Assembly (NCBI RefSeq): GCF_002563715.1
Contig: NZ_PDJJ01000001.1
Span: forward strand, 1,054,001-1,118,000
DNA: 64,000 nt
Origin: Isoptericola jiangsuensis
Lineage (GTDB): Bacteria > Actinomycetota > Actinomycetes > Actinomycetales > Cellulomonadaceae
Reading direction: 5' to 3'
Positions 31,022 to 40,768 of this stretch are shown in pieces; the stretch's first letter is position 1, and the number at the start of each line of letters is the position of its first letter. The position numbers were made by a program, and so were the translations under genes. A model generated the notes under the pieces. That model was not told the origin of the DNA. It searched no databases and saw only the letters and a list, made by a program, of their open reading frames with translations.

Positions 31022-31072
31022 GCCCGACCGTCGCCGCGGCGTCGTCGCAGGTCACCGGCGCCCGGGACGACA

Positions 31073-31106
31073 GCGGCCCGGGCCGGCAGGTGCCGGCACG
31101 GGCCGC
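31073..31106 (-). terminator. Terminator after purU
   Basis: 16-base arms 31073-31088 and 31091-31106 pair with one mismatch around a GG loop, 28 bases past the purU stop on the minus strand. The inner arm contains GTGCCGGCAC, related to other palindromes in this window. Confidence 0.6.
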
Positions 31107-31134
31107 GCGGTGCGGCGGGCGAGCCCGCCGAGGC

Positions 31135-32013
31135 TCAGTGGAAGACGACCGTGCGGTGCCCGTTGAGCAGCACCCGGTGCTCGGCGTGCCAGCGCACGGC
31201 GCGGGCCAGCGTGCGCCGCTCGACGTCCTCGCCGAGGGAGACGAGGTCCGTCACGGCGCGCGAGTGGTCCACGCGCTCGACGTCCTGCTCGATGATCGGG
31301 CCCTCGTCCAGGTCGCCCGTGACGTAGTGCGACGTCGCCCCGATGAGCTTGACGCCCCGGTCGTGCGCCTGCGCGTAGGGCCGCGCCCCCTTGAACGACG
31401 GCAGGAACGAGTGGTGGATGTTGATGACGCGTCCCGACAGGTCGCGGCACAGGTCGTCCGACAGGATCTGCATGTACCGGGCCAGCACGACCAGCTCGAC
31501 GTCGAGCTCGCGCACCAGCGCGCGCAGCCGGTCCTCGGCCTCGCCCTTCGTCGCGGCGGTGACCGGCACGTGGTGGAACGGCTTGCCGTAGAACGCGGCG
31601 TGGTCCGCCAGGTCGGTGTGGTTGCCCACCACGCCGACGACGTCGATGGGCACCTGGCCGGAGCGCTCCCGGTAGAGCAGGTCCACCAGGCAGTGCGCCG
31701 CCCGGGACACCATGAGCAGCGTGCGCACGGGGCGGCCGACGACGTCGAGCTGCCACGTCATCGCGAACCGGGCCGCGACGTCGCCGAGCGCCGCCTCCAG
31801 CTCGGGGCGGGCGGAGGCCGACTCGACCTGCATGCGCAGGAAGAACAGTCCCGACACCGGGTCGCCGAACTGCTGCGACTCGGTGATGTTCCCGCCGTGC
31901 TCGGCGAGCACGCCGCTGACGGCGTGCACGATGCCGGGGCGGTCGGGGCAGGACAGGGTGAGGACCCACTCCGTCGGGCGTGCCGGCGAGGTCGGGTTCG
32001 GCTGCGTGGTCAC
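31135..32013 (-). CDS. purU: Formyltetrahydrofolate deformylase
   Basis: About 292 residues. PurU hydrolyses 10-formyl-THF to formate and THF, balancing one-carbon pools and feeding formate to purine synthesis. The N-terminal ACT domain (WVLTLSCPDRPGIVHAVSGV) is followed by a formyltransferase-fold domain with VVGNHTDL, LARYMQILSDDL, INIHHSFLPSFKGARPY and HYVTGDLDEGPII carrying the catalytic Asn/His/Asp set. I prefer GTG at 32013 because GACAAT lies seven bases upstream as a -10 box of a leaderless message; ATG at 32022 (three residues longer) is possible. Confidence 0.96.
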   Translation of the reverse strand: MTTQPNPTSPARPTEWVLTLSCPDRPGIVHAVSGVLAEHGGNITESQQFGDPVSGLFFLRMQVESASARPELEAALGDVAARFAMTWQLDVVGRPVRTLLMVSRAAHCLVDLLYRERSGQVPIDVVGVVGNHTDLADHAAFYGKPFHHVPVTAATKGEAEDRLRALVRELDVELVVLARYMQILSDDLCRDLSGRVINIHHSFLPSFKGARPYAQAHDRGVKLIGATSHYVTGDLDEGPIIEQDVERVDHSRAVTDLVSLGEDVERRTLARAVRWHAEHRVLLNGHRTVVFH

Positions 32014-32051
32014 GCACGCCATTGTCGCCCACGGTCTGCCACGATGGGGCC

Positions 32052-32615
32052 ATGAGCGACACCACCGTCAACCCTGCCGCCGGTGCCGACGGCGACGCAC
32101 CGACCCGGATCGCGCTCGTCACCGACGAGCACGCGGGCGAGCTCCTCACGCTGCGCCGCGCCGCCTTCGTGTCCGAGGCGCAGCTCTACGACGACCCGAA
32201 CATCCCGCCGCTGACGCAGACGCTGCACGAGCTGCGCGAGGACATGGCCCGCGACGACGTCGTGACGATCGGGGCGTGGGAGGGACACCGCCTCGTCGGG
32301 TCGATCCGGGTGGAGGTCGAGGGGTCCCGCGCGACGCTCGGCCGGCTGGCCGTGGCGCCGGACCAGCAGGGCAAGGGTCTGGGGACGACGCTGCTGTTCG
32401 CGATCCTCGACCACCTGCCGGAGGACGTCGCGGAGATCTGGGCGTTCACGGGCAAGGACTCCCGGCAGAACCTCGCGATGTACACGAAGCACGGCTACGA
32501 GGCCCAGTACGACGAGGCCGCGGGCGAGCTCACCTACACGTACCTGCGCCGCGTGCTGCACGCGGTGGACGCCCGCCGGGAGGCGCCGGCGGGCTCCCCG
32601 GCCGACCGGCCGTGA
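32052..32615 (+). CDS. GNAT family N-acetyltransferase
   Basis: 187 residues of the Gcn5-related acetyltransferase fold. The acetyl-CoA binding motif A is LGRLAVAPDQQGKGLGTTLL (Q/R-x-x-G-x-G/A type), followed by WAFTGKDSRQNLAMYTKHGY. The substrate is unknown. ATG 32052 has no clear ribosome site and lies 38 bases from the divergent purU start, so it may be leaderless. Its stop overlaps the downstream LacI GTG (GTGA), which suggests translational coupling. Confidence 0.88.
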   Translation: MSDTTVNPAAGADGDAPTRIALVTDEHAGELLTLRRAAFVSEAQLYDDPNIPPLTQTLHELREDMARDDVVTIGAWEGHRLVGSIRVEVEGSRATLGRLAVAPDQQGKGLGTTLLFAILDHLPEDVAEIWAFTGKDSRQNLAMYTKHGYEAQYDEAAGELTYTYLRRVLHAVDARREAPAGSPADRP

Positions 32616-33676
32616 CCGTGGCGGGGGCTCGCCGGGTGGCGCGTCGGCCGTCGATGGCGGACGTGGCCGCGGTGGCCGGGGTGTCGCACCAGACGGTGTC
32701 GCGGGTCCTCAACGGGCACCCGAGCGTGCGCGAGGAGACGCGGGGTCGCGTGCTCGCGGCGATCGACGAGCTGGGGTACCGGCGCAACAGCGCGGCCCGG
32801 GCCCTGGTGACGTCGCGGTCGGCGACCCTGGGCGTCGTGACCACGGGGTCGGCGCTGTTCGGTCCGACGAGCACCCTCATCGCGGTGGAGGAGGCGGCGC
32901 GCGACCGGGGCTACTTCGTGTCGGTGGCGACGCTGCGGACGTACGACACCGCCTCGATGCACCAGGTGCTGGAGCACTTCATGGACCAGGGCGTCGACGG
33001 GATCGTGGTGATCGCGCCGCACGACGAGGTCGCGGCGGCCGTGGAGTCGTTCCGCGCCCCCGTGCCGGTGGTCGTGGTGGCCGCCCTGGACGACCCGTCG
33101 GGCGCGGTGCACGCGGGGGAGGGCTCGTCGACGATGTCGCTCGCGGTCGACCAGCGTCTGGGTGCGCGGCGCGCGACGGAGCACCTGCTGGACCTGGGCC
33201 ACCGGGACGTGGTGCACGTCGGCGGTCCGCACGACTGGTTCGACGCGCGGGAGCGTGCGGCGGGCTGGCGCGAGGCGATGGAGTCGCGCGGCCTGGTGCC
33301 GGCGCGGCCGCGGGTGCGGTCGTGGTCGGCGGCGGACGGGTACGCGGCGGGTCGGGACCTGGCGGAGGCGCTGGCGGCGGGGGAGGGCCCGACGGCGGTG
33401 TTCGCGGGCAACGACCAGCTGGCGCTGGGCGTGCTGCGGGCGTTGTGGGAGCGTGGTGTGCGGGTGCCGGACGACGTGTCGGTGGTGGGTTTCGACGACG
33501 TGGACGGTGCGGCGTACTTCGTGCCGCCGTTGACGACGGTGCGGCAGCCGTTCGCGGCGCTGGGCGCGCGGGGCGTGGAGATGCTGCTGGCGGCGCTGGA
33601 GGGTGCGTCGGTGCCGGTGCAGCGGATCGAGCCGGAGCTGGTGGTGCGGTCCTCGACGGCGCCGCCGCCGCGCTGA
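32612..33676 (+). CDS. LacI family regulator, probable arabinose repressor
   Basis: 354 residues. The N-terminal headpiece reads MADVAAVAGVSHQTVSRVLNGHPSV, followed by a sugar-binding core (SALFGPTSTLIAVEEAAR, HLLDLGHRDVVHVGGP, VVGFDDVDGAAYFVPPLTTVRQ). I chose GTG 32612, overlapping the GNAT stop; GTG 32618 and ATG 32654 are alternatives. It lies just upstream of araB and a matching operator at 33745-33758, so it is the best candidate arabinose regulator. The close paralogue at 37981 shares the FGPTSTL segment and is the other candidate. Confidence 0.93.
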   Translation: MTVAGARRVARRPSMADVAAVAGVSHQTVSRVLNGHPSVREETRGRVLAAIDELGYRRNSAARALVTSRSATLGVVTTGSALFGPTSTLIAVEEAARDRGYFVSVATLRTYDTASMHQVLEHFMDQGVDGIVVIAPHDEVAAAVESFRAPVPVVVVAALDDPSGAVHAGEGSSTMSLAVDQRLGARRATEHLLDLGHRDVVHVGGPHDWFDARERAAGWREAMESRGLVPARPRVRSWSAADGYAAGRDLAEALAAGEGPTAVFAGNDQLALGVLRALWERGVRVPDDVSVVGFDDVDGAAYFVPPLTTVRQPFAALGARGVEMLLAALEGASVPVQRIEPELVVRSSTAPPPR

Positions 33677-33690
33677 GCGGCTGTCGGCGG

Positions 33691-33718
33691 GTGCCGGTCG
33701 ACGTGTGTCGACCGGCAC
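33691..33718 (+). terminator. Terminator after the LacI gene
   Basis: A perfect 12-bp stem, GTGCCGGTCGAC (33691-33702) with 33707-33718, around a GTGT loop, 14 bases after the LacI stop and before the araB promoter. Confidence 0.7.
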
Positions 33719-33730
33719 TGACCGGCGGGC

Positions 33731-33759
33731 TTGGGCAGGGCGCGTGTGAGCGCTAACAT
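33731..33759 (+). promoter_or_regulatory. araBDA promoter and operator
   Basis: A -35 TTGGGC (33731-33736) and a good -10 TAACAT (33754-33759) are 17 bases apart. The near-palindrome TGTGAGCGCTAACA (33745-33758) overlaps the -10, as expected for a LacI-type repressor site. Variants of the same 14-mer occur at 40651, 40675 and 45653. Confidence 0.8.
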
Positions 33760-33791
33760 TGGTGTGACGACCGACAAGGAGTGAATCGGCG

Positions 33792-35405
33792 ATGACGCTG
33801 CCAGACCAGGTGACCGAGGTGCGCGACGCCCTCCTCGCAGGACGCACCACCCTCGGCATCGAGCTCGGCTCGACCAACATCAAGGCCTCCCTCGTGGGAC
33901 CCGACCACGCCCCGATCGCCAGCGGCTCCCACGCCTGGGAGAACGAGCTGGTCGACGGGCTGTGGACGTACTCCCTCGACGCCGTCCACGCCGGCCTCCA
34001 GGGTGCCTACGCCGCCCTCGTCGCCGACGTCGAGCAGCGCTACGGGGTGCGACCTACCACGTTTGCCGCGCTCGGCGTCTCGGCGATGATGCACGGCTAC
34101 CTCGCGTTCGACGCCGACGGTGAGCTGCTCGTGCCCTTCCGCACCTGGCGCAACACCAGCACCGGCCCCGCCGCCGCGGAGCTCTCCGCGCTGTTCGGGC
34201 ACAACATCCCGCTGCGCTGGTCGATCGCGCACCTCTACCAGGCCATCCTCGACGACGAGCCGCACGTCGGGCAGGTCGCGTCGTTCACGACGCTCGCCGG
34301 GTACGTGCACCGCGCGCTGACCGGCCGCCACGTGCTCGGCGTCGGCGACGCGTCCGGCATGTTCCCCGTCGACCCCGCCACCGGCGACTACGACGCCCGC
34401 ATGCTCGCCCAGTTCGAGCACCTCGCCGCGGCGAAGCGCCCCGGCCTCGACGTGGCGGGCTTCCTGCCCGAGGTGCTCCCCGCGGGCGCCGACGCCGGCC
34501 ACCTCACCGACGCCGGCGCGGCCCTGCTCGACCCGACCGGCGAGCTGCGCCCGGGCGTCCTGCTCTGCCCGCCCGAGGGCGACGCCGGCACCGGCATGGT
34601 CGCCACCAACTCGGTCGCGCCCCGCACCGGCAACGTCAGCGCCGGCACGTCGATCTTCGCGATGGTCGTCCTGGAGAAGCCGCTCGCGTCCGTCCACCAC
34701 GAGCTCGACCTCGTCACCACCCCCGCCGGTGACCTCGTCGCGATGGTGCACTGCAACAACGGTGCGAGCGAGCTCGACGCCTGGGCCGGTCTGTTCCGCG
34801 AGTTCGCCGGAGCGCTCGGCGGCCCCGACGACGCCGACGCCGTGTTCGGCACCCTGTTCACCGCGGCCCTCGACGGCGCGGCGGACGGCGGCGGCCTGCT
34901 CGCCTACAACTACCTCGCGGGCGAGCCCATCACCGGCCTGGACGCCGGCCGTCCCCTGTTCGTGCGCACCCCCGACAGCCGCCTCACCCTGGCGAGCTTC
35001 ATGCGCACCCAGATCTACGGCGCGTTCGGCACCCTCGCGCTCGGCATGCGCGTGCTCGACGGCGAGGGCGTCGCGATCGACGCGATGTTCGCCCACGGCG
35101 GCATGTTCCGCACCGCCGGCGTGGCCCAGCGCCTGCTCGCCGCCGCCGTCGACGCGCCCGTCGCCGTCGGCCGCACCGCCGGGGAGGGCGGTGCGTGGGG
35201 CATCGCCGTGCTCGCCGCGTTCGCCGCGGCGTCCGCCGCGGAGCCCGGCCTCACCCTCGCCGGCTACCTCGCCGACCGCGTCTTCGCCGACGCCGAGCTC
35301 GACGTCGTCGACCCCGACCCGGCCGACGTCGCCGGCTTCGCCACCTACCTCGAGCGCTACGCCGCCGGGCTCGCCGTCGAGCGCGCCGCCGTCGCGTCGC
35401 TCTGA
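33792..35405 (+). CDS. araB: Ribulokinase-type FGGY carbohydrate kinase
   Basis: 537 residues, ATG 33792 with AAGGAG upstream. The N-terminal ATPase-fold strand is TLGIELGSTNIKA; further motifs are ALGVSAMMHGY, NVSAGTSIFAM, GEGGAWGIAVLAAF. The gene is followed by araD and araA, so the role is phosphorylation of L-ribulose to L-ribulose 5-phosphate. It belongs to the variant FGGY group found in actinobacterial and bifidobacterial ara operons rather than the classical E. coli AraB; the assignment rests on context. Confidence 0.92.
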   Translation: MTLPDQVTEVRDALLAGRTTLGIELGSTNIKASLVGPDHAPIASGSHAWENELVDGLWTYSLDAVHAGLQGAYAALVADVEQRYGVRPTTFAALGVSAMMHGYLAFDADGELLVPFRTWRNTSTGPAAAELSALFGHNIPLRWSIAHLYQAILDDEPHVGQVASFTTLAGYVHRALTGRHVLGVGDASGMFPVDPATGDYDARMLAQFEHLAAAKRPGLDVAGFLPEVLPAGADAGHLTDAGAALLDPTGELRPGVLLCPPEGDAGTGMVATNSVAPRTGNVSAGTSIFAMVVLEKPLASVHHELDLVTTPAGDLVAMVHCNNGASELDAWAGLFREFAGALGGPDDADAVFGTLFTAALDGAADGGGLLAYNYLAGEPITGLDAGRPLFVRTPDSRLTLASFMRTQIYGAFGTLALGMRVLDGEGVAIDAMFAHGGMFRTAGVAQRLLAAAVDAPVAVGRTAGEGGAWGIAVLAAFAAASAAEPGLTLAGYLADRVFADAELDVVDPDPADVAGFATYLERYAAGLAVERAAVASL

Positions 35406-35433
35406 CCCGCCCCCGCGAACGGAGAACCCCCGC

Positions 35434-36144
35434 ATGGCCATCACCGAGGTCCCGGCGCACCTGCGCGCCGCCGTCGACGCCGCGAAGAAGAAGGTCGCCG
35501 ACCTGCACGCCGAGCTGCCCCGCTGGGAGCTCGTCGTGTGGACGGCGGGCAACGTGTCCGAGCGCGTGCGCGACACCGAGGGCGACCCCGACGGCGCCGA
35601 CGACCTGCTCGTCATCAAGCCGTCCGGCGTCTCCTACGACGACATCACCCCCGACGCGATGGTCGTCTGCGACCTGCAGGGCAACCTCGTCGAGGGCGAC
35701 CGCTCGCCGTCGTCCGACACCGCCGCGCACGCCTACGTGTACGCGCACATGCCCGAGGTGGGCGGCGTCGTGCACACCCACTCCACGTACGCGACCGCCT
35801 GGGCGGCGCGCGGCGAGGAGATCCCCTGCGTGCTGACGATGATGGCCGACGAGTTCGGCGGTCCCGTGCCCGTCGGCCCGTTCGCGATCATCGGCGACGA
35901 CTCCATCGGCCGCGGCATCGTCGCGACCCTCCAGGGATCCCGCAGCCCCGCCGTCCTCATGCGCAACCACGGGCCGTTCACCATCGGCGCCGACGCGAAG
36001 GCCGCCGTCAAGGCCGCCGTCCTGTGCGAGGAGGTCGCCCGCGCGGTGCACGTGTCGCGCCAGCTCGGCGAGCCGCTGCCCATCGCCCAGGAGCACGTCG
36101 ACGCGCTCTACGCCCGCTACCAGAACGTCTACGGCCAGCGCTGA
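35434..36144 (+). CDS. araD: L-ribulose-5-phosphate 4-epimerase
   Basis: 236 residues of the class II aldolase/AraD family, the normal length. It converts L-ribulose 5-phosphate to D-xylulose 5-phosphate, feeding the pentose phosphate pathway. Zinc ligands are in [13 protein letters not shown] (two His) and MRNHGPF (third His); WTAGNVSER and [10 protein letters not shown] are the phosphate/substrate-binding segments. ATG 35434 has GGAGA upstream, 28 bases after araB. Confidence 0.96.
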   Translation: MAITEVPAHLRAAVDAAKKKVADLHAELPRWELVVWTAGNVSERVRDTEGDPDGADDLLVIKPSGVSYDDITPDAMVVCDLQGNLVEGDRSPSSDTAAHAYVYAHMPEVGGVVHTHSTYATAWAARGEEIPCVLTMMADEFGGPVPVGPFAIIGDDSIGRGIVATLQGSRSPAVLMRNHGPFTIGADAKAAVKAAVLCEEVARAVHVSRQLGEPLPIAQEHVDALYARYQNVYGQR

Positions 36145-36151
36145 CCCCGGC

Positions 36152-36193
36152 GGGCGCCCCGCGGGGCGCCCACCCCGGCCGGAACCGGCCGGG
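36152..36193 (+). repeat. Tandem small hairpins between araD and araA
   Basis: GGGCGCCCC (36152-36160) pairs with 36163-36171, and CCGGCCGG (36176-36183) repeats at 36186-36193 as a self-complementary palindrome. They sit in the 100-base araD-araA gap and may tune relative mRNA stability. Confidence 0.5.
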
Positions 36194-36244
36194 CAGGTCG
36201 CGCAGGTCGACCCCGCACCCCCCGTCCCCGTGAAAGGAAGTCCC

Positions 36245-37756
36245 ATGTCCAAGCCCTACGGCGACCGCGAGGTCTGGTTCCTCACCGGCAGCCAGGACCT
36301 CTACGGCCCCGAGACGCTCGAGCAGGTCGCCGCGCAGTCGCAGGAGGTCGCCGCCGTCCTCGACGCGTCCGACGACGTGCCCGCCACGGTCGTGTGGAAG
36401 CCGGTCCTCAAGGACTCGGACTCCATCCGTCGCGCCATGCTGGAGGCCAACTCCCGCGACGACGTCCTCGGCGTCGTCACGTGGATGCACACGTTCAGCC
36501 CCGCGAAGATGTGGATCGCGGGCCTCGACGCGCTGCGCAAGCCGCTGCTGCACCTGCACACGCAGGCGAACGTCGAGCTCCCGTGGGCCGACATCGACAT
36601 GGACTTCATGAACCTCAACCAGGCCGCGCACGGCGACCGCGAGTACGGGTACATGCTGTCCCGGCTCGGCGTCGCGCGGACCACGGTCGTGGGGCACGTG
36701 ACCAACCCGGCCGTGCAGCGCCGCGTCGGCACCTGGGTCCGCGGCGCCGCGGGCTGGGCCGCCACGCACGAGCTGACCCTGGTGCGGTTCGGCGACAACA
36801 TGCGCAACGTCGGCGTCACCGAGGGCGACAAGACGGAGGCCGAGCTGCAGTTCGGCGTCTCGGTCAACACGTGGGGCGTCAACGACCTCGTCGCCGCGGT
36901 CGACGCCGTCGAGGAGTCCGCCATCGACGCGCTCGTGGCGCAGTACGAGGACCTCTACGACGTCGCGCCGGAGCTGCGCGCCGGCGCCGAGCGGCACGAC
37001 TCCCTGCGCTACGCGGCCCGCCAGGAGATCGCCATGGAGGCGTTCCTCGTCGAGCGCGGCGCCAAGGCGTTCACCACGAACTTCGAGGACCTCGGCGCGC
37101 TGCGCCAGCTGCCCGGCCTGGCCGTACAGCGCCTCATGGCCAAGGGCTACGGGTTCGGCGCCGAGGGCGACTGGAAGACCGCCGTCCTCGTGCGCGCCGC
37201 GAAGGTCATGGGCGAGGGCCTGCCCGGTGGCGCCTCCCTCATGGAGGACTACACCTACGACCTCACCCCCGGCTCGGAGCTCATCCTCGGCGCGCACATG
37301 CTGGAGATCTGCCCGTCGCTGACCACCTCGACCCCGCGCATCGAGATCCACCCCCTGGGCATCGGCGGCAAGGAGGACCCGGTCCGCATGGTGTTCGACG
37401 CCGACGCGACCGAGGGTGCCGTCGTCGTGTCGCTGGCCGACATGCGCGACCGGTTCCGCCTCACGGCCAACGTCGTCGACGTCGTCCCGCCGACGCACGA
37501 GCTGCCGAAGCTCCCGGTGGCCCGCGCCGTCTGGGCCCCGCGCCCCGACTTCGCGACGTCGGCCGAGGCCTGGCTGACCGCGGGCGGTGCCCATCACACG
37601 GTCATGTCGACCGCCGCCGGCATCGAGGCGTTCGAGGTGTTCGCGCAGATCGCGGGCACCGAGCTGCTCGTCATCGACGAGGACACCACGCGTCGCGGGT
37701 TCGCCGACCAGGTCCGCTGGAACCAGGTCTACTACCGCCTGGCGCGCGGGCTCTGA
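36245..37756 (+). CDS. araA: L-arabinose isomerase
   Basis: 503 residues, standard length. It isomerises L-arabinose to L-ribulose with Mn2+. Visible family segments are [13 protein letters not shown] at the start, [68 protein letters not shown] and a C-terminal [12 protein letters not shown] chose ATG 36245 with AAAGGA at 36233-36238; an in-frame GTG at 36230 overlaps that ribosome site and is rejected. Gene order is araB-araD-araA. Confidence 0.98.
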   Translation: MSKPYGDREVWFLTGSQDLYGPETLEQVAAQSQEVAAVLDASDDVPATVVWKPVLKDSDSIRRAMLEANSRDDVLGVVTWMHTFSPAKMWIAGLDALRKPLLHLHTQANVELPWADIDMDFMNLNQAAHGDREYGYMLSRLGVARTTVVGHVTNPAVQRRVGTWVRGAAGWAATHELTLVRFGDNMRNVGVTEGDKTEAELQFGVSVNTWGVNDLVAAVDAVEESAIDALVAQYEDLYDVAPELRAGAERHDSLRYAARQEIAMEAFLVERGAKAFTTNFEDLGALRQLPGLAVQRLMAKGYGFGAEGDWKTAVLVRAAKVMGEGLPGGASLMEDYTYDLTPGSELILGAHMLEICPSLTTSTPRIEIHPLGIGGKEDPVRMVFDADATEGAVVVSLADMRDRFRLTANVVDVVPPTHELPKLPVARAVWAPRPDFATSAEAWLTAGGAHHTVMSTAAGIEAFEVFAQIAGTELLVIDEDTTRRGFADQVRWNQVYYRLARGL

Positions 37757-37794
37757 CCCGCTCCTGAGCCCCCTGGGCCGCCCTCCGGCCGCAA

Positions 37795-37852
37795 CGTGCG
37801 TGCCGGCTTCGCACCTCATCCGACGCGATGAGGTGCGAAGCCGGCACGCACG
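37795..37852 (+). terminator. Strong terminator after araA
   Basis: A perfect 26-bp stem (37795-37820 with 37827-37852) around a 6-base loop, 38 bases after araA. The outer arm begins CGTGCGTGCCGGC, sharing CGTGCCGGC with palindromes at 5005 and 50902. Confidence 0.8.
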
Positions 37853-37980
37853 ATGCGTCACCGCGGTGGGCGGCAGGAGCCGTGACAGCGCGGGACGGCA
37901 AGGGGGCCGGACCCCCACGGACGGCGGTAACCTGTGCTCGCCGCGCCGATCAGTGACCGGCGCGATCCGATGGAGGCCCG

Positions 37981-39000
37981 ATGGCGAACCCCGGCGTCGA
38001 GAAGCCGAACATCCGGCAGGTCGCGCAGCTCGCCGGCGTGTCGCACATGACGGTGTCCCGGGTGCTCAACGACCACCCGAACATCCGCGAGGCCACGCGG
38101 CGGCGCGTCGAGGACGCCATCGAGCAGCTCGGCTACCGGCCCAGCATGACCGCCCGCGCGCTGGCCACCCAGCGCAGCAACCGCATCGGCGTCCTCGTGG
38201 AGAGCGCCACCACGTTCGGGCCCACCAGCACCCTGTACGCCGTCGAGTCCGCGGCCCGCGCGTCCGGCTACGAGGTCAGCTCCGTGTTCCTCCAGGCGGG
38301 CGCCAAGATCACCCCGCAGGAGGCCGTCGACCACCTGGTGGCGCTCGGGATCGACGCCCTGTGCGTCGTCGCGCCCCGGTCGTCGTCCATCGCCGACCTG
38401 CGCCGCATCGCCGTCGGCGTGCCCGTGCTCGTCGTCAAGCCGGACAAGGACCCGACGTTCCTCACCGTCACCGTCGACCAGCGGGCCGGGACGGCGCTCG
38501 CCGTCGACCACCTCGTGGCGCTGGGCCACCGCGACATCCTGCACCTGGCGGGCCCGCTCGACTGGCTCGACGCCCGCGCCCGCGAGCGCGCGTTCCACGC
38601 CCGGGCCAAGTCCTGGGGGGTCCGCGAGCGCCCCATCGTGGTCGGTGACTGGTCGGCGGACTTCGCCTACGAGTTCGCGCGCGGCATCCGCGAGCTCCCC
38701 GACTACACGGCCGTGTTCGTCGCCAACGACGACATGGCGGTCGGACTCGTCCACGGGCTGCACGAGCGGGGGTTCTCCGTCCCGGACGACCTCAGCGTCG
38801 TCGGGTTCGACGACATCCCGCTGGCCCGGCACGTCATCCCGCCGCTGACGACCGTGCGGCAGAACTTCGCCGCGCTCGGCGTGTCCGTCGTGGAGGTCCT
38901 GCGGGCCGCGATCGAGGGTCGGGAGATCCCGGACGCCACCCGCATCTCGGCCGAGATCGTCACGCGCGCCTCCAGCGCGCCGCCGCGGAAGACCGACTGA
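37981..39000 (+). CDS. LacI family transcriptional regulator
   Basis: 339 residues. The headpiece NIRQVAQLAGVSHMTVSRVLNDHPNI is followed by a sugar-binding core (TTFGPTSTLYAVESAARASG, HLVALGHRDILHLAGPLDWL, VVGFDDIPLARHVIPPLTTVRQ). It is a close paralogue of the LacI gene at 32612. ATG 37981 has GGAGG eight bases upstream. Its stop TGA shares its last base with the ATG of the following ATPase gene (TGATG), so the two are translated together. It may regulate the arabinose importer downstream; not proven. Confidence 0.93.
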   Translation: MANPGVEKPNIRQVAQLAGVSHMTVSRVLNDHPNIREATRRRVEDAIEQLGYRPSMTARALATQRSNRIGVLVESATTFGPTSTLYAVESAARASGYEVSSVFLQAGAKITPQEAVDHLVALGIDALCVVAPRSSSIADLRRIAVGVPVLVVKPDKDPTFLTVTVDQRAGTALAVDHLVALGHRDILHLAGPLDWLDARARERAFHARAKSWGVRERPIVVGDWSADFAYEFARGIRELPDYTAVFVANDDMAVGLVHGLHERGFSVPDDLSVVGFDDIPLARHVIPPLTTVRQNFAALGVSVVEVLRAAIEGREIPDATRISAEIVTRASSAPPRKTD

Positions 39001-40556
39001 TGCCGCCGGAGCGGACCGCGACCCCGGCGGTCGAGATGCGCGGGATCACCGTGGAGTACGGGGGCGTGCGGGTGCTCGACGGCGCGGACCTCACCCTGCG
39101 TGCGGGGGAGGTGCACGCGCTCATGGGGGAGAACGGCGCGGGCAAGTCGACGCTCATCGGCGCGCTGACGGGGACCGTGCCGATCCTGGACGGCACCGTC
39201 CTCCTGGACGGGGTGCCGTCCACGCCGACGAGCGTGGCCCGCAGCCGGGCCGAGGGTGTCGCGACCGTGTTCCAGGAGTCGCACCTCAGCCCGCACCTGT
39301 CGGTGGCCGAGAACATCATGATCGGGCACGAGGTGCGGGGCCGGTTCGGCATCCGCTGGGCCCGGAACCGGGACCGGGCGTCGGCGGTGCTGGCCGCCCT
39401 GGGCATCGAGGACGTGGACCCGCGCGCGCCGCTGGGCTCGCTGCCGCCCGCGACGAAGCAGCTCGTGGCGGTCGCCCGCGCCATCGTCCTGGAGCCGCGG
39501 GTGCTCGTCCTCGACGAGCCGACCTCCAGCCTCGACGAGTCCGAGGCCGCCCGCCTGCTCGGTGTGGTGCGCCGCCTGCGCGACCAGGGCGTCGCCATCC
39601 TGTTCGTCTCCCACTTCCTGGAGCAGGTGCTGGAGGTGAGCGACCGCATGACCGTGCTGCGCGGAGGTCGGGTCGTGGCGGAGTACCGCACGGCCGACGT
39701 GGACCGGGCCGAGCTGATCTCGAAGATGATCGGCGAGGACATCGACGCGCTCCAGGCGTTGCACTCCGAGCGTCTGGAGCACCACTACGCGGACTCGCGC
39801 CCCGTGCGGCTGCGGGCGTCGTCGATCGGCCGGCGGGGGACGCTCGAGCCGACGGACGTCGAGCTCTCGCCGGGGGAGGTCGTGGGGTTCGCGGGGCTGC
39901 GCGGGTCGGGCCGTACGGAGCTCGCGCGTCTCATGGGCGGGGTGGAGCGCCCGGACCGGGGCGAGCTGTGGCTGGACGGCGCCCGCGTGCAGCTCCGCGG
40001 CCCGGCGGCGGCCCTGCGGCACCGGATCGCGGTGTCGAGCGAGAACCTGCGCACGGAGGGGATCGTCGCCGAGCTGTCGGTGCGCCAGAACATCGTCCTG
40101 GGACTGCAGGCGCTGCGCGGCTGGACGCGGCCGTTGTCGCGGGCCGAGCAGGACGCGGTGGTCGACACCTACCTGGACGCCCTCAACCTGTCCCACGAGG
40201 ACCTGGACCGTCCGGCGGGCGAGCTGTCGGGCGGCACGCAGCAGAAGGTGATGCTGGCCCGGCTGCTGGCGACGCGGCCGCACGTGCTGATCCTGGACGA
40301 GCCGACGCGCGGCATCGACATCGCCGCGAAGCTCGACATCCAGCGGCGGGTCGCACGGCTGGCCGGCGAGGGCGTGGCCGTCGTCTTCATCTCCTCCCAG
40401 CTGGAGGAGGTGGTGCGCCTCAGCGACCGCATCGTGGTGCTCAAGGACCGGGAGAAGATCGGGGAGCTGAGCAACGGTCCCGGGGTCACGGTGGACACGA
40501 TCGTGGAGATGATCGCGGCGGAGCTCGACGGGTTCGCGTTCGACGACGAGGGCTGA
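39000..40556 (+). CDS. Orphan two-domain sugar ABC ATPase, paralogue of the importer ATPase
   Basis: 518 residues, two NBDs of the CUT2 type. NBD1: Walker [10 protein letters not shown] near residue 43, Walker B VLVLDEPTSSLDE. NBD2: GLRGSGRTEL, signature [21 protein letters not shown]. It closely resembles the ATPase at 41885: both contain VVRRLRDQGVAILFVSHFL in NBD1. No permease or binding protein is in its own unit; it is coupled to the LacI gene, and a separate promoter (40650-40678) starts the complete importer downstream. A tandem duplication is likely. It could serve the same permeases. Confidence 0.9.
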   Translation: MPPERTATPAVEMRGITVEYGGVRVLDGADLTLRAGEVHALMGENGAGKSTLIGALTGTVPILDGTVLLDGVPSTPTSVARSRAEGVATVFQESHLSPHLSVAENIMIGHEVRGRFGIRWARNRDRASAVLAALGIEDVDPRAPLGSLPPATKQLVAVARAIVLEPRVLVLDEPTSSLDESEAARLLGVVRRLRDQGVAILFVSHFLEQVLEVSDRMTVLRGGRVVAEYRTADVDRAELISKMIGEDIDALQALHSERLEHHYADSRPVRLRASSIGRRGTLEPTDVELSPGEVVGFAGLRGSGRTELARLMGGVERPDRGELWLDGARVQLRGPAAALRHRIAVSSENLRTEGIVAELSVRQNIVLGLQALRGWTRPLSRAEQDAVVDTYLDALNLSHEDLDRPAGELSGGTQQKVMLARLLATRPHVLILDEPTRGIDIAAKLDIQRRVARLAGEGVAVVFISSQLEEVVRLSDRIVVLKDREKIGELSNGPGVTVDTIVEMIAAELDGFAFDDEG

Positions 40557-40649
40557 TCCACCGGCGGCACCGGCCTGTCGCCGTCGCGGCGGTCGCGCCG
40601 GTCACCGGCGGTGTTACGAGATCGTGACTCGCGTTCACCCGGCCAGCCA

Positions 40650-40688
40650 TTGTGACCGGTCACATCTGTCGCTATGTTAGCGGTCACA
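40650..40688 (+). promoter_or_regulatory. Arabinose importer promoter with two operators
   Basis: -35 TTGTGA (40650-40655) and -10 TATGTT (40673-40678) are 17 bases apart. A perfect palindrome TGTGACCGGTCACA (40651-40664) covers the -35, and TGTTAGCGGTCACA (40675-40688) covers the -10. Their centres are 24 bases apart. The second matches the araB operator (read on the opposite strand) at 13 of 14 positions. Confidence 0.8.
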
Positions 40689-40768
40689 ACGCCAAGCGTT
40701 CGCCGGAGGGTCGGAGCTGACCCGCAAGGCCGGAAGCACCGGCCGCCCGGCATCTCGAGGAGGAGACC